The notes under the pieces were generated by a model. That model did no database searches and was not told where the DNA came from. It saw only the letters and a list, made by a program, of their open reading frames with translations. Below are positions 27,502-36,401 of a stretch of 64,000 nucleotides of DNA, one piece after another. Position 1 is the first letter of the stretch. Each line of letters begins with the position of its first letter. The position numbers and the translations under genes are program-made. This DNA is from Ornithinibacillus sp. 4-3 (lineage in GTDB: Bacteria; Bacillota; Bacilli; Bacillales; Amphibacillaceae): positions 3,010,001 through 3,074,000 of the forward strand of contig NZ_CP162599.1 in the NCBI RefSeq assembly GCF_040958695.1. The letters run 5' to 3'.

Positions 27502-27541
27502 ACATCCATTTTGAAAAATTAATCAAAATGGATGTGTTTCT
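27502..27541 (+). terminator. Terminator after the NMT1-family gene
   Basis: ACATCCATTTTGA (27502-27514) and TCAAAATGGATGT (27523-27535) form a perfect 13-bp stem followed by GTTTCT, 9 bases after the stop codon. Useful in both directions. Confidence 0.75.
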
Positions 27542-27608
27542 AGTAAAGCCCTCTGAAAACCTGTATTACTCTCTACTTAAAAGTCGTAATTTTTATAGAT
27601 TATTCATC

Positions 27609-27764
27609 CTATTCAATCATGGCAACTATCCCTTTTATATTCATTATCCTTTCTATTTCTTCTGCATTTCGCGGATAAATTACACACCATTCTTCATGAC
27701 TGCTTGTTGCCAGCCAAACTTCATCATTTTTAAAAAAGTATAAATCCTCTGCATGCTTAGGCAT
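27609..27764 (-). CDS. Small hypothetical protein, 51 residues
   Basis: Minus-strand ORF from ATG 27764: it begins MPKHAEDLYFFKNDEVWLA and contains EEWCVIYPRNAEEIERIMNI before ending in GIVAMIE. The amino-acid usage is protein-like, and it lies directly after the terminator at 27502-27541, which would serve it from the other side. The RBS (GGGAA) is very close to the start. It may be a complete small protein or the tail of a lost gene. Family not recognised. Confidence 0.45.
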   Translation of the reverse strand: MPKHAEDLYFFKNDEVWLATSSHEEWCVIYPRNAEEIERIMNIKGIVAMIE

Positions 27765-27894
27765 TTCCCATTATTTATCACTTTAGAAAAATACATATAA
27801 TCATTTGATATTATCTTAAACCTCGTATATTGTTATTGACTAGTATTTTTACTAGTTTTAAAATCGTTGTACCTTTTTATAGGTATAATGTATT

Positions 27895-28050
27895 TAATCA
27901 GATAGAGGTTGTCGTGTGTAACCTTGAAGCTTTGTCTTCGTTGGATAGACTGACACCTCTGTCTTTATAGAATCATTCGTATGAGCTGGATGGCACATTA
28001 GTTGTCGCATATCGGACGAGGTTGGATATCTATAAAGAATAGAGGATTTT
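27895..28050 (+). ncRNA. Candidate bridge RNA of IS110 element A
   Basis: The non-coding segment before the transposase folds into AGAGGTTGTC with GACACCTCT (27905-27958) and a second domain closed by TTTATAGA (27964-27971) and TCTATAAA (28029-28036) around a large internal loop. IS110 elements encode a bridge RNA in this position, with target- and donor-binding loops. The fold is seen by eye only. Confidence 0.4.
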
Positions 28051-28087
28051 CCTCCATCTGAAATACTTAATTTAGGTGGTGCTTTTT

Positions 28088-28222
28088 ATGTTTTATGTTG
28101 GGATTGATATTGGTAAACGTCATCATGAAGTTGGGGTGATTGACGATAAAGGACAACCTGTTGAGAATACCTTACGGTTTGCCAACACAAAGGCTGGTAG
28201 TCATAAACTTCTTGAATATTTT
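28088..28222 (+). pseudogene. IS110-family transposase A, N-terminal 45 codons
   Basis: The frame starts MFYVGIDIGKRHHEVGVIDD with the first catalytic Asp of the DEDD RuvC-like domain and is preceded by GGTGG. It ends LLEYF where the IS3 element enters; the continuation NQHRLTPDN begins at 31290 in the correct frame. The intact product would be about 409 residues. Confidence 0.85.
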
Positions 28223-28294
28223 AAAATGTACCCTATAAGATAGACACTTTAAAAAGTCTCTCTTATGGGGTACTTTTATTTATAATGAAAGAAA

Positions 28295-28726
28295 TTGCGA
28301 ATGGGGCGGATGAAAATGTCGAAAATATTATTTACAGATCAAGAACAGTACTTATTGATGAAACATCCTTATGTAAAAGCGGTTAGTAAAAAGGCAATTA
28401 CATACACGGATGAATTTAAAGCAATAGCTGTTAAAGAATATGGAGAAGGAAAATTTCCTCGTCAAATATTTGAAGATGCAGGATTTGATATTGAAATCGT
28501 TGGGATTGAACGCGCTAAATCGGCTTTAAAAAGATGGCGTACTGCCTATCAAGAAAAGGGTTTGGAAGGGCTTGAGGATTCACGTAACTCTTCTTCAAGA
28601 CGTCTTCTTGCGCGTGAATTAAGTATAGAAGAAAAGTATGCTCGATTAGAAGCACAAAACGCATTATTACGCGCAGAAAATGAATTACTAAAAAAGATCG
28701 ATCTAGCAGAAAGACTAACTATATAA
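28295..28726 (+). pseudogene. IS3 OrfA, copy 1, 3' end replaced by the IS110 insertion
   Basis: A helix-turn-helix protein: KAITYTDEFKAIAVKEYGEG and ALKRWRTAYQEKGLEGLED, with a C-terminal leucine-rich coil (YARLEAQNALLRAENELLKK). In copy 2 it ends LLIKEKKN; here the last residues are changed to LTI and a stop by the IS110 insertion after 28713. The A-AAA-AAG slippery heptamer is at 28690-28696, but the frameshift product can no longer reach OrfB. Confidence 0.85.
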
Positions 28727-28815
28727 AGTCAAGTGGAAAAGTAAAGTGATTTTTAGAAAAATGTATGGAAAAAACTCATGTCAAATAAGCATCAGATAAG
28801 CTGCCTTTTTTTCGC

Positions 28816-30000
28816 TTACTGACGAATTTCATAAGGTTCATTTTTAGTTAATATCGCATGAATGATGTAACAGAGTTTTCGAGACACGGCACCTATTGAT
28901 GTGAGATGATGCTTTCCTTCAGACCGTTTTTTCTCATAAAAAGCTTTCAAAACAGGATCACTTCTTGAAGCGACAATGGCAGCTTGAAACAGTGCTTTTC
29001 TAAGATAAGGAGAGCCACGCTTGCTCATGACATTATGGGTTGAGTCAAATTGGCCGGATTGTGATACAGATGCATCAATACCAGCATAAGCGACTAATTT
29101 TTTAGGATTAGAAAATTTGTGAATATCACCAATTTCTCCTAATATCGTTGCACCAATTACTGGACCGATACCTGGAATCGTTTCAATAACTGAGTCAATA
29201 GATGTCATCAATTGGTTTATTTCTTCTTCTGTTTGTTTTATTTGCGTTTCTAGAAAATTGAGCTGTTCAATCATGGAGCGGAATTGGAAAGTAAATGCAT
29301 CCTGTGCAAACCGAATTCCAAAGGAGTTTGAAGCTGCTTTCTTTAGCGCTTCGGCTTTAATTAACCCCACACGATTACGGCTTGCTAAACCGAGTGTTTC
29401 AGCAAGCATATCGGCTGTAATTTCATTAAATGCATCCGGTGTGGAATATTCAAGTAGAGCAGCTCTTGAAGCTTTCCCAAACACACCAACTTTAGAAAAA
29501 ACGGTATCGTATTCGGGGAAGATTTGATCTAAAACAGCAATGATTTTACGTTTAAAATCACCAGCAGTTCCAACGAGGTAAGAACGATAACGCGTCAATT
29601 GACGTAAGGAGAACATATCCTCATTCGCTAAGGTAGTGTCTTCAAATGAACCGTAACGAATAAGATCGGCTATTAATACCGAATCAATGATGTCAGTTTT
29701 TCGCTTTCGAATTTCAGTCCCTTTCCTCCAACCATCAGTTTGGATGGGGTTAATGACATGGACGAAATAATTGGCTTCTTCTAGGAAGGAAAAAAGAGCG
29801 AGCCAATAATGACCGGTCGCTTCCATTCCTGTAAGGAAATATGATGGATCATCTGAAATAGCATTTAAACGAGTGAGTAATGAGTGACCGCCTTCAAGTG
29901 TGTTAGGGAAAGAAAATCCTTTTAAGACTACTTTCCCTGCATCGTCCATAACAGAAGCAACATGTGTACGTTTACCAATATCAATACCAAGATAAAACAT
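28816..30000 (-). CDS. IS110-family transposase B (DEDD recombinase)
   Basis: The start is ATG at 30000 (MFYLGIDIGKRTHVASVMDD), preceded by GAAGGTGA; the open frame extends 33 codons further upstream but without IS110 homology. The 394-residue protein has an N-terminal RuvC-like DEDD domain (GIDIGK, GMEATGHYW, RKTDIIDSVLIADL) and a C-terminal Transposase_20 domain (IETIPGIGPVIGATILGEIG, KLVAYAGIDASVSQSG, SKRGSPYLRKAL) with the catalytic serine region. It looks intact and may be active. It is related to, but clearly different from, transposase A. Confidence 0.92.
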   Translation of the reverse strand: MFYLGIDIGKRTHVASVMDDAGKVVLKGFSFPNTLEGGHSLLTRLNAISDDPSYFLTGMEATGHYWLALFSFLEEANYFVHVINPIQTDGWRKGTEIRKRKTDIIDSVLIADLIRYGSFEDTTLANEDMFSLRQLTRYRSYLVGTAGDFKRKIIAVLDQIFPEYDTVFSKVGVFGKASRAALLEYSTPDAFNEITADMLAETLGLASRNRVGLIKAEALKKAASNSFGIRFAQDAFTFQFRSMIEQLNFLETQIKQTEEEINQLMTSIDSVIETIPGIGPVIGATILGEIGDIHKFSNPKKLVAYAGIDASVSQSGQFDSTHNVMSKRGSPYLRKALFQAAIVASRSDPVLKAFYEKKRSEGKHHLTSIGAVSRKLCYIIHAILTKNEPYEIRQ

Positions 30001-30305
30001 CGCTTCACCTTCTTTACTTGTTTTGGATTGAATGCCACTCAACTGAAAAGCGTCACGACCTTGTGCTAAATACGGAGTAAGGCAATACGCCTTCAACATC
30101 TAACTCATTCGCAATCAGCTTAACAGAGAGAGGGATCAGTCTTTCGATAACGAGTTTTATCACCCAAGGTTGGAACGATCCACCTCTCAATCCATTAAGT
30201 ATATTTTCTCAAATAATTGAGGAAATACCAACTTAGAAACAACTTAGGTTCATAAGGTTTTCCTTTCAAAGTCGGGAGACTAAAACCTTAAATATAATAT
30301 ACAAG
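30001..30305 (-). ncRNA. Candidate bridge RNA region of IS110 element B
   Basis: The 305 bases before the transposase carry no gene. On the minus strand AAGGTTTT and AAAACCTT (30289-30254) form a first stem-loop, and CCTCAAT pairs with ATTGAGAGG (about 30224-30184) around a loop. This is the position and style of bridge RNAs in IS110 elements such as IS621. A GTTGTT in the first loop could pair with the AACAAC target flank, but six bases may be chance. Confidence 0.4.
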
Positions 30306-31241
30306 GTTGTTGATAAAGGAAAAGAAAAACTAACTGCGGAACAGAAATTTCAGTTAGTCCAATTCGTCATTGAAAAATACGGTTTAAATCGAATGGTGAG
30401 GTATCTTTGTGAATTAGTTGGCGTCTCTAGATCAGGTTATTATCGTTATTTTTCAGAAGAAGCACAACTGAATAGACAAGCACGAGATAAAGCAGATGAA
30501 GAAGTAAAGGCAATCATTTTAAAAGCGTTCAATTTCCGCCGTCGTAAGAAAGGTGCACGTCAAATCAAAATGACATTAGAACATCAGTATCACATTACCT
30601 ATAACTTGAAACGCATTCGTCGTATCATGAAAAAGTTTCAAATTATTTGTCCCATTCGAAAAGCCAATCCTTATCGAAGAATCGCGAAAGCAACGAAAGA
30701 ACATAGAACACTACCGAACCTATTAAACCGTGAATTTAAACAAGGAATCGCTAGAAAAGTATTATTGACAGACATTACCTACTTGAGTTATGGAAAAGGA
30801 AAACGTGCTTACTTATCCACTATCAAAGATGCCGAAACCAATGAAATTTTAGCCTATGAAACATCTGATAGAATCACCCTAGATATTGCATTAAATACAG
30901 TCAAGAAGTTAAAAAACAGTAAGATAAAGTTGGCTGAAGACGCATTCATTCACTCAGATCAAGGAGTTCACTATACGAACCCCCATTTTCAAAAGAAGGT
31001 GAAGGTAATGGGGCTAGGTCAGTCAATGTCCCGCCGTGGAAACTGTTGGGACAATGCCCCTCAAGAATCATTCTTTGGGCATTTTAAAGATGAAACAGAC
31101 TTTAAATCGTGTGAAACATTAGAAGAGGTAAAAAGAGAGATTAAGAGTTATATGATTTATTACAATCATTATCGAGGTCAATGGAACTTAAAAAAGATGA
31201 CGCCTGCACAATACAGTCATCATCTTCTTCAAGTTACTTAA
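30306..31241 (+). CDS. IS3 OrfB, copy 1 (rve integrase)
   Basis: The frame is open from the IS110 junction; ATG at 30393 gives 282 residues. It has HTH_21 (RARDKADEEVKAIILKAF... RQIKMTLEH) and an rve domain with the DDE residues in LLTDITYLSYG, FIHSDQGVHY and QESFFGHFKDE. Normally it is made by -1 frameshifting from OrfA; here the IS110 insertion separates the two, so the element is probably not autonomous. It is identical in protein sequence to copy 2 (57450-58298). Confidence 0.9.
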   Translation, partial: VVDKGKEKLTAEQKFQLVQFVIEKYGLNRMVRYLCELVGVSRSGYYRYFSEEAQLNRQARDKADEEVKAIILKAFNFRRRKKGARQIKMTLEHQYHITYNLKRIRRIMKKFQIICPIRKANPYRRIAKATKEHRTLPNLLNREFKQGIARKVLLTDITYLSYGKGKRAYLSTIKDAETNEILAYETSDRITLDIALNTVKKLKNSKIKLAEDAFIHSDQGVHYTNPHFQKKVKVMGLGQSMSRRGNCWDNAPQESFFGHFKDETDFKSCETLEEVKREIKSYMIYYNHYRGQWNLKKMTPAQYSHHLLQVT

Positions 31242-31289
31242 TTCCCTAGAGTCTTTTTAAAAATGTCCTTTACAAAGGGTACACTTTAT

Positions 31290-32384
31290 TTTAACCAACA
31301 TAGACTAACACCTGATAACTCCGTAATTGGGCTTGAAGCCACAGGTCATTACTGGTTATCTGTTTTTTCATTTATTCATAAGCTCGGATTTAAAACAACA
31401 GTTTTTAATCCACTACAGTCTGATGCTTTACGTCATTTTTATATACGTAAAACAAAAACAGATGTAAAAGATGCCTATCTTATTGCTCAAGTCATTCGAA
31501 TTGACTCACCAGACGAAACTCCGTTTATAGAAGAAGATTTACTCAGGTTAAAGCATTTAGAACGTTTGCGTTATAATTTTGTCGATCAAGCCTCTGACAT
31601 CAAAAGAAAGGTAATTTCGTTACTTGATCAAGTTTTTCCAGAATATGAAAAGCTATTTTCTGATACTTTTGGCAAATCTTCTACTGAGATATTAATGAAT
31701 TACACGTTACCTGAAGAATTTATCGAAATTGATACAAATGAGTTAGCTAATCTTCTTCTGGAAGCAAGTAACGGAAGATTTGGTGAATCTAGAGTACTTA
31801 AGAAAGCTACTCAAATAAGAGAAAGTGCATTAAATACCTTTGGTATCACCATTGGTACTGATGTGTTTAAATTGCAAATTCAACTTCTTCTTGAACAGAT
31901 TCAATTAATCGAAAAGCATCTGTCTGAAATTGAAGAAGCAATGATTGAAATATCCAATCGACAAAAACATTATCTAACAACAATCACAGGCATTAGCGAT
32001 GTAACCGCGTGTGTTATTCTTGGCGAAATTGGTTCTATTAAGCGCTTTGAACGTCCCGAACAACTTGTAGCTTTTGCTGGTTTAGATGCGTCTGTACATC
32101 AGTCAGGTGATTTTAATAGCCAGAATACACGTATGTCTAAACGTGGATCACCTTACATGAGACGAGCTATTTGGCAAGCTTCTTTTGTTGCTAGCAATCA
32201 TGATCCAGCACTTTCTTTACATTACCAAAAGTTACGTAAACGTGGAAAAGCTCATGGAACTGCCGTTGGTGCCGTTGCGTGGAAGTTAACTCACATTATT
32301 TTTGCTATATTACGCGACAACAAACGATATGAGCCAAGACCACAGCCTAATCCAAACAAAAAAGTCCTACCAACCTTAATTTAA
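31290..32384 (+). pseudogene. IS110-family transposase A, C-terminal part
   Basis: In frame continuation of 28088-28222: FNQHRLTPDN, GLEATGHYWLSVFSFIHKLG, RKTKTDVKDAYLIAQVI (DEDD domain), then the Transposase_20 part with ITGISDVTACVILGEIGSI, LVAFAGLDASVHQSG and SKRGSPYMRRAIWQASF. About 364 residues remain. Inactive because of the IS3 insertion. Confidence 0.88.
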
Positions 32385-32581
32385 AAATTTCAAAAATAAG
32401 GTTTATTTGGTGTGCCCAATTTTAGATAAATGAATTAAATTTCACTCCTAAAATTATTTTTATAATTCTCTTGACTTTTTATACCTTAAAATAGTCCCCC
32501 ACCACTCCAGTACGTTTACACTATAATATCATAAATTCAATTTCATTTATTTTAGCAGTTCTTTCATCATTGGAACACAAT

Positions 32582-32728
32582 TCAGCTTGTAATATCAGAA
32601 ATAACACCATATTCTTTCATTAATTTATTTTTAAACATATAATATTCTTTCTCAGTAATCAATTTACGGGTTAGCAGTTGTTTTAACATAGCAATTTGCA
32701 TACTATAAGGAATCAAGTTCTGTTTCAA
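32582..32728 (-). CDS. SHOCT-like small protein, copy 1
   Basis: 48 residues from TTG 32728 with AAGGGGG upstream: MKQNLIPYSMQIAMLKQLL, then LITEKEYYMFKNKLMKEYG. The pattern of leucines and LITxxEY is that of short SHOCT domains that accompany recombinases of integrative elements in Firmicutes. A near-identical copy lies at 60953-61099 and a relative at 56423-56650. Confidence 0.6.
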   Translation of the reverse strand: MKQNLIPYSMQIAMLKQLLTRKLITEKEYYMFKNKLMKEYGVISDITS

Positions 32729-32824
32729 AAAACACGCCCCCTTATAATTAATCAATTAAAATCAGACGGCTGTTGGTACAGCTCCACGGGAATTTCACCC
32801 TGCAAGTATTCCTTCCAGCTCTAC

Positions 32825-32983
32825 TCATAGCTTGCGACGCTTTGAACGCTCGAACCATGACGGTAGAGGAGTATAATGCAAAATAACGTAATTCATCGCT
32901 TCTGGATCACCCTTATTTGCAGCTAAAATAATTGGATACGGTAATAAGCCACATTCGTTGTCTTTTGTGTTAGCATCAATCAT
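32825..32983 (-). pseudogene. Tn916 Orf7-like HTH regulator, N-terminal half
   Basis: Starts at ATG 32983, overlapping the sigma factor stop. CGLLPYPIILAANKGDPEAM matches the HTH_16 proteins that follow sigma-like genes in Tn916-type elements. After HY the sequence jumps to PLPSWFERSKRRKL and stops, a deletion fusion. The missing C-terminal half survives in the other module copy at 61464-61583. Confidence 0.6.
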
Positions 32984-33413
32984 CCCAGTCATCTGCATGT
33001 TCCTCCAAAAATCGCTTTAACCTTTTAAAAGAGCTTGTCCGTCTATACTGAACCGTACTACGAGGAATCTCTAATAGTTCGGCTATTTCTACATCTGATT
33101 TATCAAAAAAGTAATATAGTAGGACTGTCTTACGCTTTTCTATTGGCAAATTATGCAGCGCTTCAGCAAGTAATTTTGGAGTGATTTTCTTTCCAGCCAC
33201 TTGAAAACTTTGTCCTTCTTCTCCTTCATATTGCTTATCTAAGGTAAAGGGTTGATTTTCTTCTTGTGGCGTGAGATCCGAAAATGTCATCTCCTTTGTT
33301 AGACGTTGTTGCCTTTCGTTGAAAATATTGATTGCTTCATTCTTCAATACACGTTTACAAAAAGCATTAAATGCACAGCGAACTTGCCACACGGTACGAT
33401 CTGGTTCTATCAT
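32976..33413 (-). CDS. Sigma-70-like regulator of Tn916 Orf8 type
   Basis: The start is ATG 33413 (MIEPDRTVWQVRCAFNAFCK), with AGGGAG upstream; a longer open frame begins at 33548 but lacks similarity. The 145-residue product has the conserved middle block FSDLTPQEENQPFTLD and a C-terminal sigma region 4 (LHNLPIEKRKTVLLYYFFDKSDVEIAELLEIPRSTV). Such proteins regulate transfer genes in conjugative elements. It ends overlapping the Orf7-like start. This copy is intact, while that at 61576 is broken. Upstream at about 33540-33570 lies a minus-strand CCCA/TGGG hairpin followed by CTTTTTT, possibly an attenuator. Confidence 0.75.
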   Translation of the reverse strand: MIEPDRTVWQVRCAFNAFCKRVLKNEAINIFNERQQRLTKEMTFSDLTPQEENQPFTLDKQYEGEEGQSFQVAGKKITPKLLAEALHNLPIEKRKTVLLYYFFDKSDVEIAELLEIPRSTVQYRRTSSFKRLKRFLEEHADDWDD

Positions 33414-33615
33414 GCATTTCCGCTCCCTTCGCAACTGCAAAGGTGGGTGATGATTTCCCCTTTCATAACCTTCAACAAGATTTTTTATGAAATGCCAAAA
33501 ATAAAAGCAATATTTTAAAAAATATTCATTAAATACAAAAAAGCCCAACTGAACATAAGCCAGGTGGGAGTAAAAATTTATACATATTATTAAATGGAAA
33601 ATTCTATTTAAAAAA

Positions 33616-34125
33616 GTGAAAAGCCTTAGTTCAAAAAGAAAACAAATTACGACAAAACAAAAAGTAAAAGTAATATATGAGCTAAGGCACGATTATCCTG
33701 TGAAGACATTACTCAAAATTTCCGGTATTCCACGTAACACTTATTATTATAAAATTAATACTTTTGAGCACTCAGATAAAAATTCCAAGTGGAAAAGGCT
33801 CATTAGTTCTATTTTTGAGAAGCATAAGGGCAGATATGGTTATCTATAAATGATACTCTAACAATGTACAAAAACGATTGGATAAGAATGTACAGTTTTG
33901 ATTATAGTGCTTTAAAAACTTTATATGGAGAAGTGGACATGATAGCCTGATAGCTATGCCAGACTCTGTAGGGCCTGGCTTCCTGGCATGTCAATCATGT
34001 CCACAGGGGCTCCATGTAAAGTTCGCATATTGATTGACAAATCATTAAAAGTCATTTCTGTACATCATTTTACAATCAAAAGTGTACATATTTAAAACAT
34101 CATTTATAGTTATCGTCGTATCCTC
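33616..34125 (+). pseudogene. IS3-family OrfB fragment, interrupted by a MITE
   Basis: The frame reads VKVIYELRHDYPVKTLLKIS, RNTYYYKIN and KHKGRYGY, the N-terminus of an IS3 OrfB (HTH_21 region). Removing the MITE at 33844-34109 and one TTAT copy restores GRYGYRRIL at 34110 onwards, after which the IS is deleted. A different IS3 member from the copies at 28223 and 56872. Confidence 0.75.
33844..34109. mobile_element. 266-bp MITE with 11-bp perfect terminal repeats and TTAT target duplication
   Basis: Ends are CTATAAATGAT (33844-33854) and ATCATTTATAG (34099-34109), perfectly inverted, flanked by TTAT on both sides (33840-33843, 34110-34113). Each end has two subterminal ATGTACA motifs, and the centre holds a long hairpin closed by GTGGACATGAT and ATCATGTCCAC. 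It has no gene. The multiple subterminal repeats recall IS21-type ends; the parent transposon is unknown. Confidence 0.85.
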
Positions 34126-34149
34126 TTTTTTTCTTTAATATTCACCATC

Positions 34150-35301
34150 CTAAAGAATCTTTGACGCAAAGGGAATCTGCTTAATTATATAACTTAACAA
34201 GAAGCAAAGTGGTATCGTGATCAGAATCATAGCTAGAAACATGAAGGATGGTGGAAAGTGGATGACCTTCAATCCAGCAATAACAATAGCGATAATCGGT
34301 ATATGAATGATGTAAATCACGAAAGAATGGGCTGACAAGAAGCTCCAACCTTTTCCTTGATGAAAAACTCTTCTCCGAAAGAATATGATTAATCCGAGAA
34401 TGACGCCAACACAAAATAGAGCTTCCCACAGAGAATAAACCAAAGATGTCCAGTTCCAGCCACCAGAAAACTGTAATCCGTCTACCCCAAATAACAAAAC
34501 TAAGGGAAGAAGAAGAATCGATGCTCCAATTGCAATTCCAAAACCCGCCCTACCCATAGAATCAGGAATATTTCGAAACCAATTGCGCTGGTAAGCGATG
34601 ATGCCCAAAATGAATAGCCCGACATATTGTGGGAGATCATAGCCGCTTGCTGTAAAAAGTCCAACGAATGATTGAACCCCGGGAGATCCACCGGGTAAAT
34701 CAAGAGCAGGGACCCACAGTCTTATGATGAAGTATCCTACCGCTAATATCATGACAAAGACTGTAAACATCCTGTAGGTGGGTGGCGTACTCTGACGAAC
34801 TACTGATAGCTTATTTTTACTCATAAATTTCGCCCAGACTGCGTATAAACAAACGAATACGAAAAGTAGCTCGACGTACCACATCGGCCCGTAAGTTAAA
34901 TGTGAAAAATAGGTTTGCCATGTAAATGGCTCCTGGTTAAGCATATAGACTTCAATTGATTGAACTTGGCTAAGAATGAGAACGTAGAAGATAAACGGGA
35001 CTAGGAACCGGATGAATCTATCTTTGATAAATCGGGTTGCTCCATTACGTTCAAAAGATGAAGGAACAAAATATCCGGAAATAAGAAAAAACGTCCCCAT
35101 GAAAAAAGTCTGATTAAAAGCAAGGAATAGAAGGCCCATAACAGCCCCAATAGATCCTTGTGATAATACCTCGTTATAGATGGAAAAATACACTAAATGA
35201 TGTAGCACTACTAACATTGTAAGAGCTGCCCTTAGGTTATCGATAAAGTATAACCGACCTTCCCTTTGGAGAGACGAGCTCCCTATATGTCTTGAATTCA
35301 T
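34150..35301 (-). CDS. Acyltransferase 3 family integral membrane protein
   Basis: 383 residues with about ten membrane helices. The N-terminal RLYFIDNLRAALTMLVVLHHL carries the conserved Arg and the LRA/HH block of the acyltransferase-3 family (OatA/WecH-like), which move acyl groups onto extracytoplasmic carbohydrates or, in some members, antibiotics. No SGNH domain is fused. A small inverted repeat GGACGG/CCGTCC lies just upstream (35366-35388). Substrate unknown. Confidence 0.85.
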   Translation of the reverse strand: MNSRHIGSSSLQREGRLYFIDNLRAALTMLVVLHHLVYFSIYNEVLSQGSIGAVMGLLFLAFNQTFFMGTFFLISGYFVPSSFERNGATRFIKDRFIRFLVPFIFYVLILSQVQSIEVYMLNQEPFTWQTYFSHLTYGPMWYVELLFVFVCLYAVWAKFMSKNKLSVVRQSTPPTYRMFTVFVMILAVGYFIIRLWVPALDLPGGSPGVQSFVGLFTASGYDLPQYVGLFILGIIAYQRNWFRNIPDSMGRAGFGIAIGASILLLPLVLLFGVDGLQFSGGWNWTSLVYSLWEALFCVGVILGLIIFFRRRVFHQGKGWSFLSAHSFVIYIIHIPIIAIVIAGLKVIHFPPSFMFLAMILITIPLCFLLSYIIKQIPFASKIL

Positions 35302-35403
35302 AATAATTCTTATGTTCCCCCTATTAATATTTAAAAATATATCTCAACGGAGCATCCGCCAAGCTGGACGGCTATGTATAATCCGTCCTATTTGCTCTAT
35401 ATT

Positions 35404-35625
35404 CTAATTTTCACTTTTAGTTGATCCGCCTATTTTCCAAGAGGCTAAACCTATGATCCCGCCAACTACAATAAATATAATGTCCATAACAATTTCAAAT
35501 CCCTGAAACGCATTAATATAATTTACCAAAAACCAACTTTTTCCACCATTAGTCAAATGATTGATTAATCCGCCTACTCCCTGTATAACGAAAAGTAGAC
35601 CAAGTCCACTGATAATTTCTTTCAT
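35404..35625 (-). CDS. Small membrane protein paired with the GAP-family gene, copy 1
   Basis: 73 residues from ATG 35625 (GAGGTG upstream): MKEIISGLGLLFVIQGVGGL, NGGKSWFLVNYINAFQG, then a second helix. Two membrane helices. It is closely similar to 50911-51132, and in both places it follows the GAP-family gene and is divergent from a TetR gene. Not recognised by name. Confidence 0.75.
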   Translation of the reverse strand: MKEIISGLGLLFVIQGVGGLINHLTNGGKSWFLVNYINAFQGFEIVMDIIFIVVGGIIGLASWKIGGSTKSEN

Positions 35626-35649
35626 GATGAACACCTCATTAATAATTTT

Positions 35650-36363
35650 TTAATTTAATATGCCTCTAATACCGATGTTGAAAAAAACCGCACCTACTAC
35701 TCCTATCGCTACCAAGAGTGAGGAAATCGGTGCTTCATTTAATTTTGATCTAATTTTATTTAGAAATTGTTGCAGTCTCTCTTTAAACATAATATTAACC
35801 CCTAACAAAAGAAGAGAAGGAAGCACCATTACAAGATTGTAGCCAATTATAATAAAGATAGAAGAGGAAGGCTCAATTGTTAGGTGATTCATTAACAAAA
35901 TTGAATAAAAGTAAGGCAAGGCAGTTACAAATTCAATTAGAAAAACAATGATACCTAATATGATCATCCCTTTCATCGTTGTTTTTTGGGGCATAAATGA
36001 AATTAAACGTTTTTTTGTAGTATCATTTGGTTTACTGAAGCTAATTAGAACAATAGCTGCTCCAAAAAGGATATAAAACCAATTGATAAAGTCAAATTCA
36101 GATAATTTTCCAATTCCTTTCAATAGTGAATCTCCACCAAAGTATAGGAATAAGCCCACTACGAAGTAGCCAAACTGCGTAATAAACAAAAAAACAAGCA
36201 AGCGAGAAGATAATTGATTAGGCTGTGTCAATAATAAATAGGCAGTTACAGCAAGTACACCAGGACTTAATATATCAATTAATGCGCAAATAGAAATAAT
36301 TAGCAAAGCTATTGATGTGTCTATTGATGAAGAAGGCATTAATGCTTCAATACTTTCGATCAA
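35650..36363 (-). CDS. GAP/Sap-family (LysE-like) membrane protein, copy 1
   Basis: 237 residues, six to seven membrane helices. SICALIDILSPGVLAVTAYLLL and the C-terminal PISSLLVAIGVVGAVFFNIGIRGI are typical of the GAP (glycolipid-addressing, Sap) family, related to LysE-type exporters. It probably exports a lipid or small molecule. The paralogue at 51155-51868 is highly similar. Its divergent TetR neighbour and the operator between them suggest repression until a ligand is present. Confidence 0.8.
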   Translation of the reverse strand: MIESIEALMPSSSIDTSIALLIISICALIDILSPGVLAVTAYLLLTQPNQLSSRLLVFLFITQFGYFVVGLFLYFGGDSLLKGIGKLSEFDFINWFYILFGAAIVLISFSKPNDTTKKRLISFMPQKTTMKGMIILGIIVFLIEFVTALPYFYSILLMNHLTIEPSSSIFIIIGYNLVMVLPSLLLLGVNIMFKERLQQFLNKIRSKLNEAPISSLLVAIGVVGAVFFNIGIRGILN

Positions 36364-36401
36364 ATATAGAGTCCCTCCTTTTTATATGTTATAATTTAAA
36401 T

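Larger units (their letters stand above)
28714..30305 (-). mobile_element. IS110-family element B inserted in the IS3 element
   Basis: Comparison with the uninterrupted copy 2 (AGCAGAAAGGTTGTTG at 57354) fixes the insert: left junction after AGAAAG at 28713, right junction before GTTGTTG at 30306. AAG occurs at both junctions. Length about 1,592 bp with one transposase gene on the minus strand, about 100 bp behind it and 305 bp in front. Confidence 0.88.
28223..31287 (+). mobile_element. IS3-family (IS150-like) element, copy 1, interrupted by IS110 element B
   Basis: The ends are AAAATGTACCCTATAAG (left) and GGGTACACTTT (right), an imperfect inverted repeat. Apart from the 1.59-kb insertion at 28714-30305 its sequence matches copy 2 at 56872-58344 base for base where compared. 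The flanks share TATTTT on both sides, a probable target duplication in the IS110 A transposase gene. Confidence 0.9.
27890..32400 (+). mobile_element. IS110-family element A, split by an IS3-family element
   Basis: The element starts with a structured non-coding segment and a transposase that begins at 28088, is broken after codon 45 and resumes at 31290. The intervening 3.06 kb is an IS3 element which itself carries a second IS110 element. Exact outer ends cannot be fixed because IS110 elements lack inverted repeats; limits given are approximate. Confidence 0.7.

Noticed and set aside
35366..35388. GGACGG/CCGTCC hairpin as a terminator
   Set aside because: It has no T tract in either direction and lies just upstream of the acyltransferase start; left as an unassigned inverted repeat.
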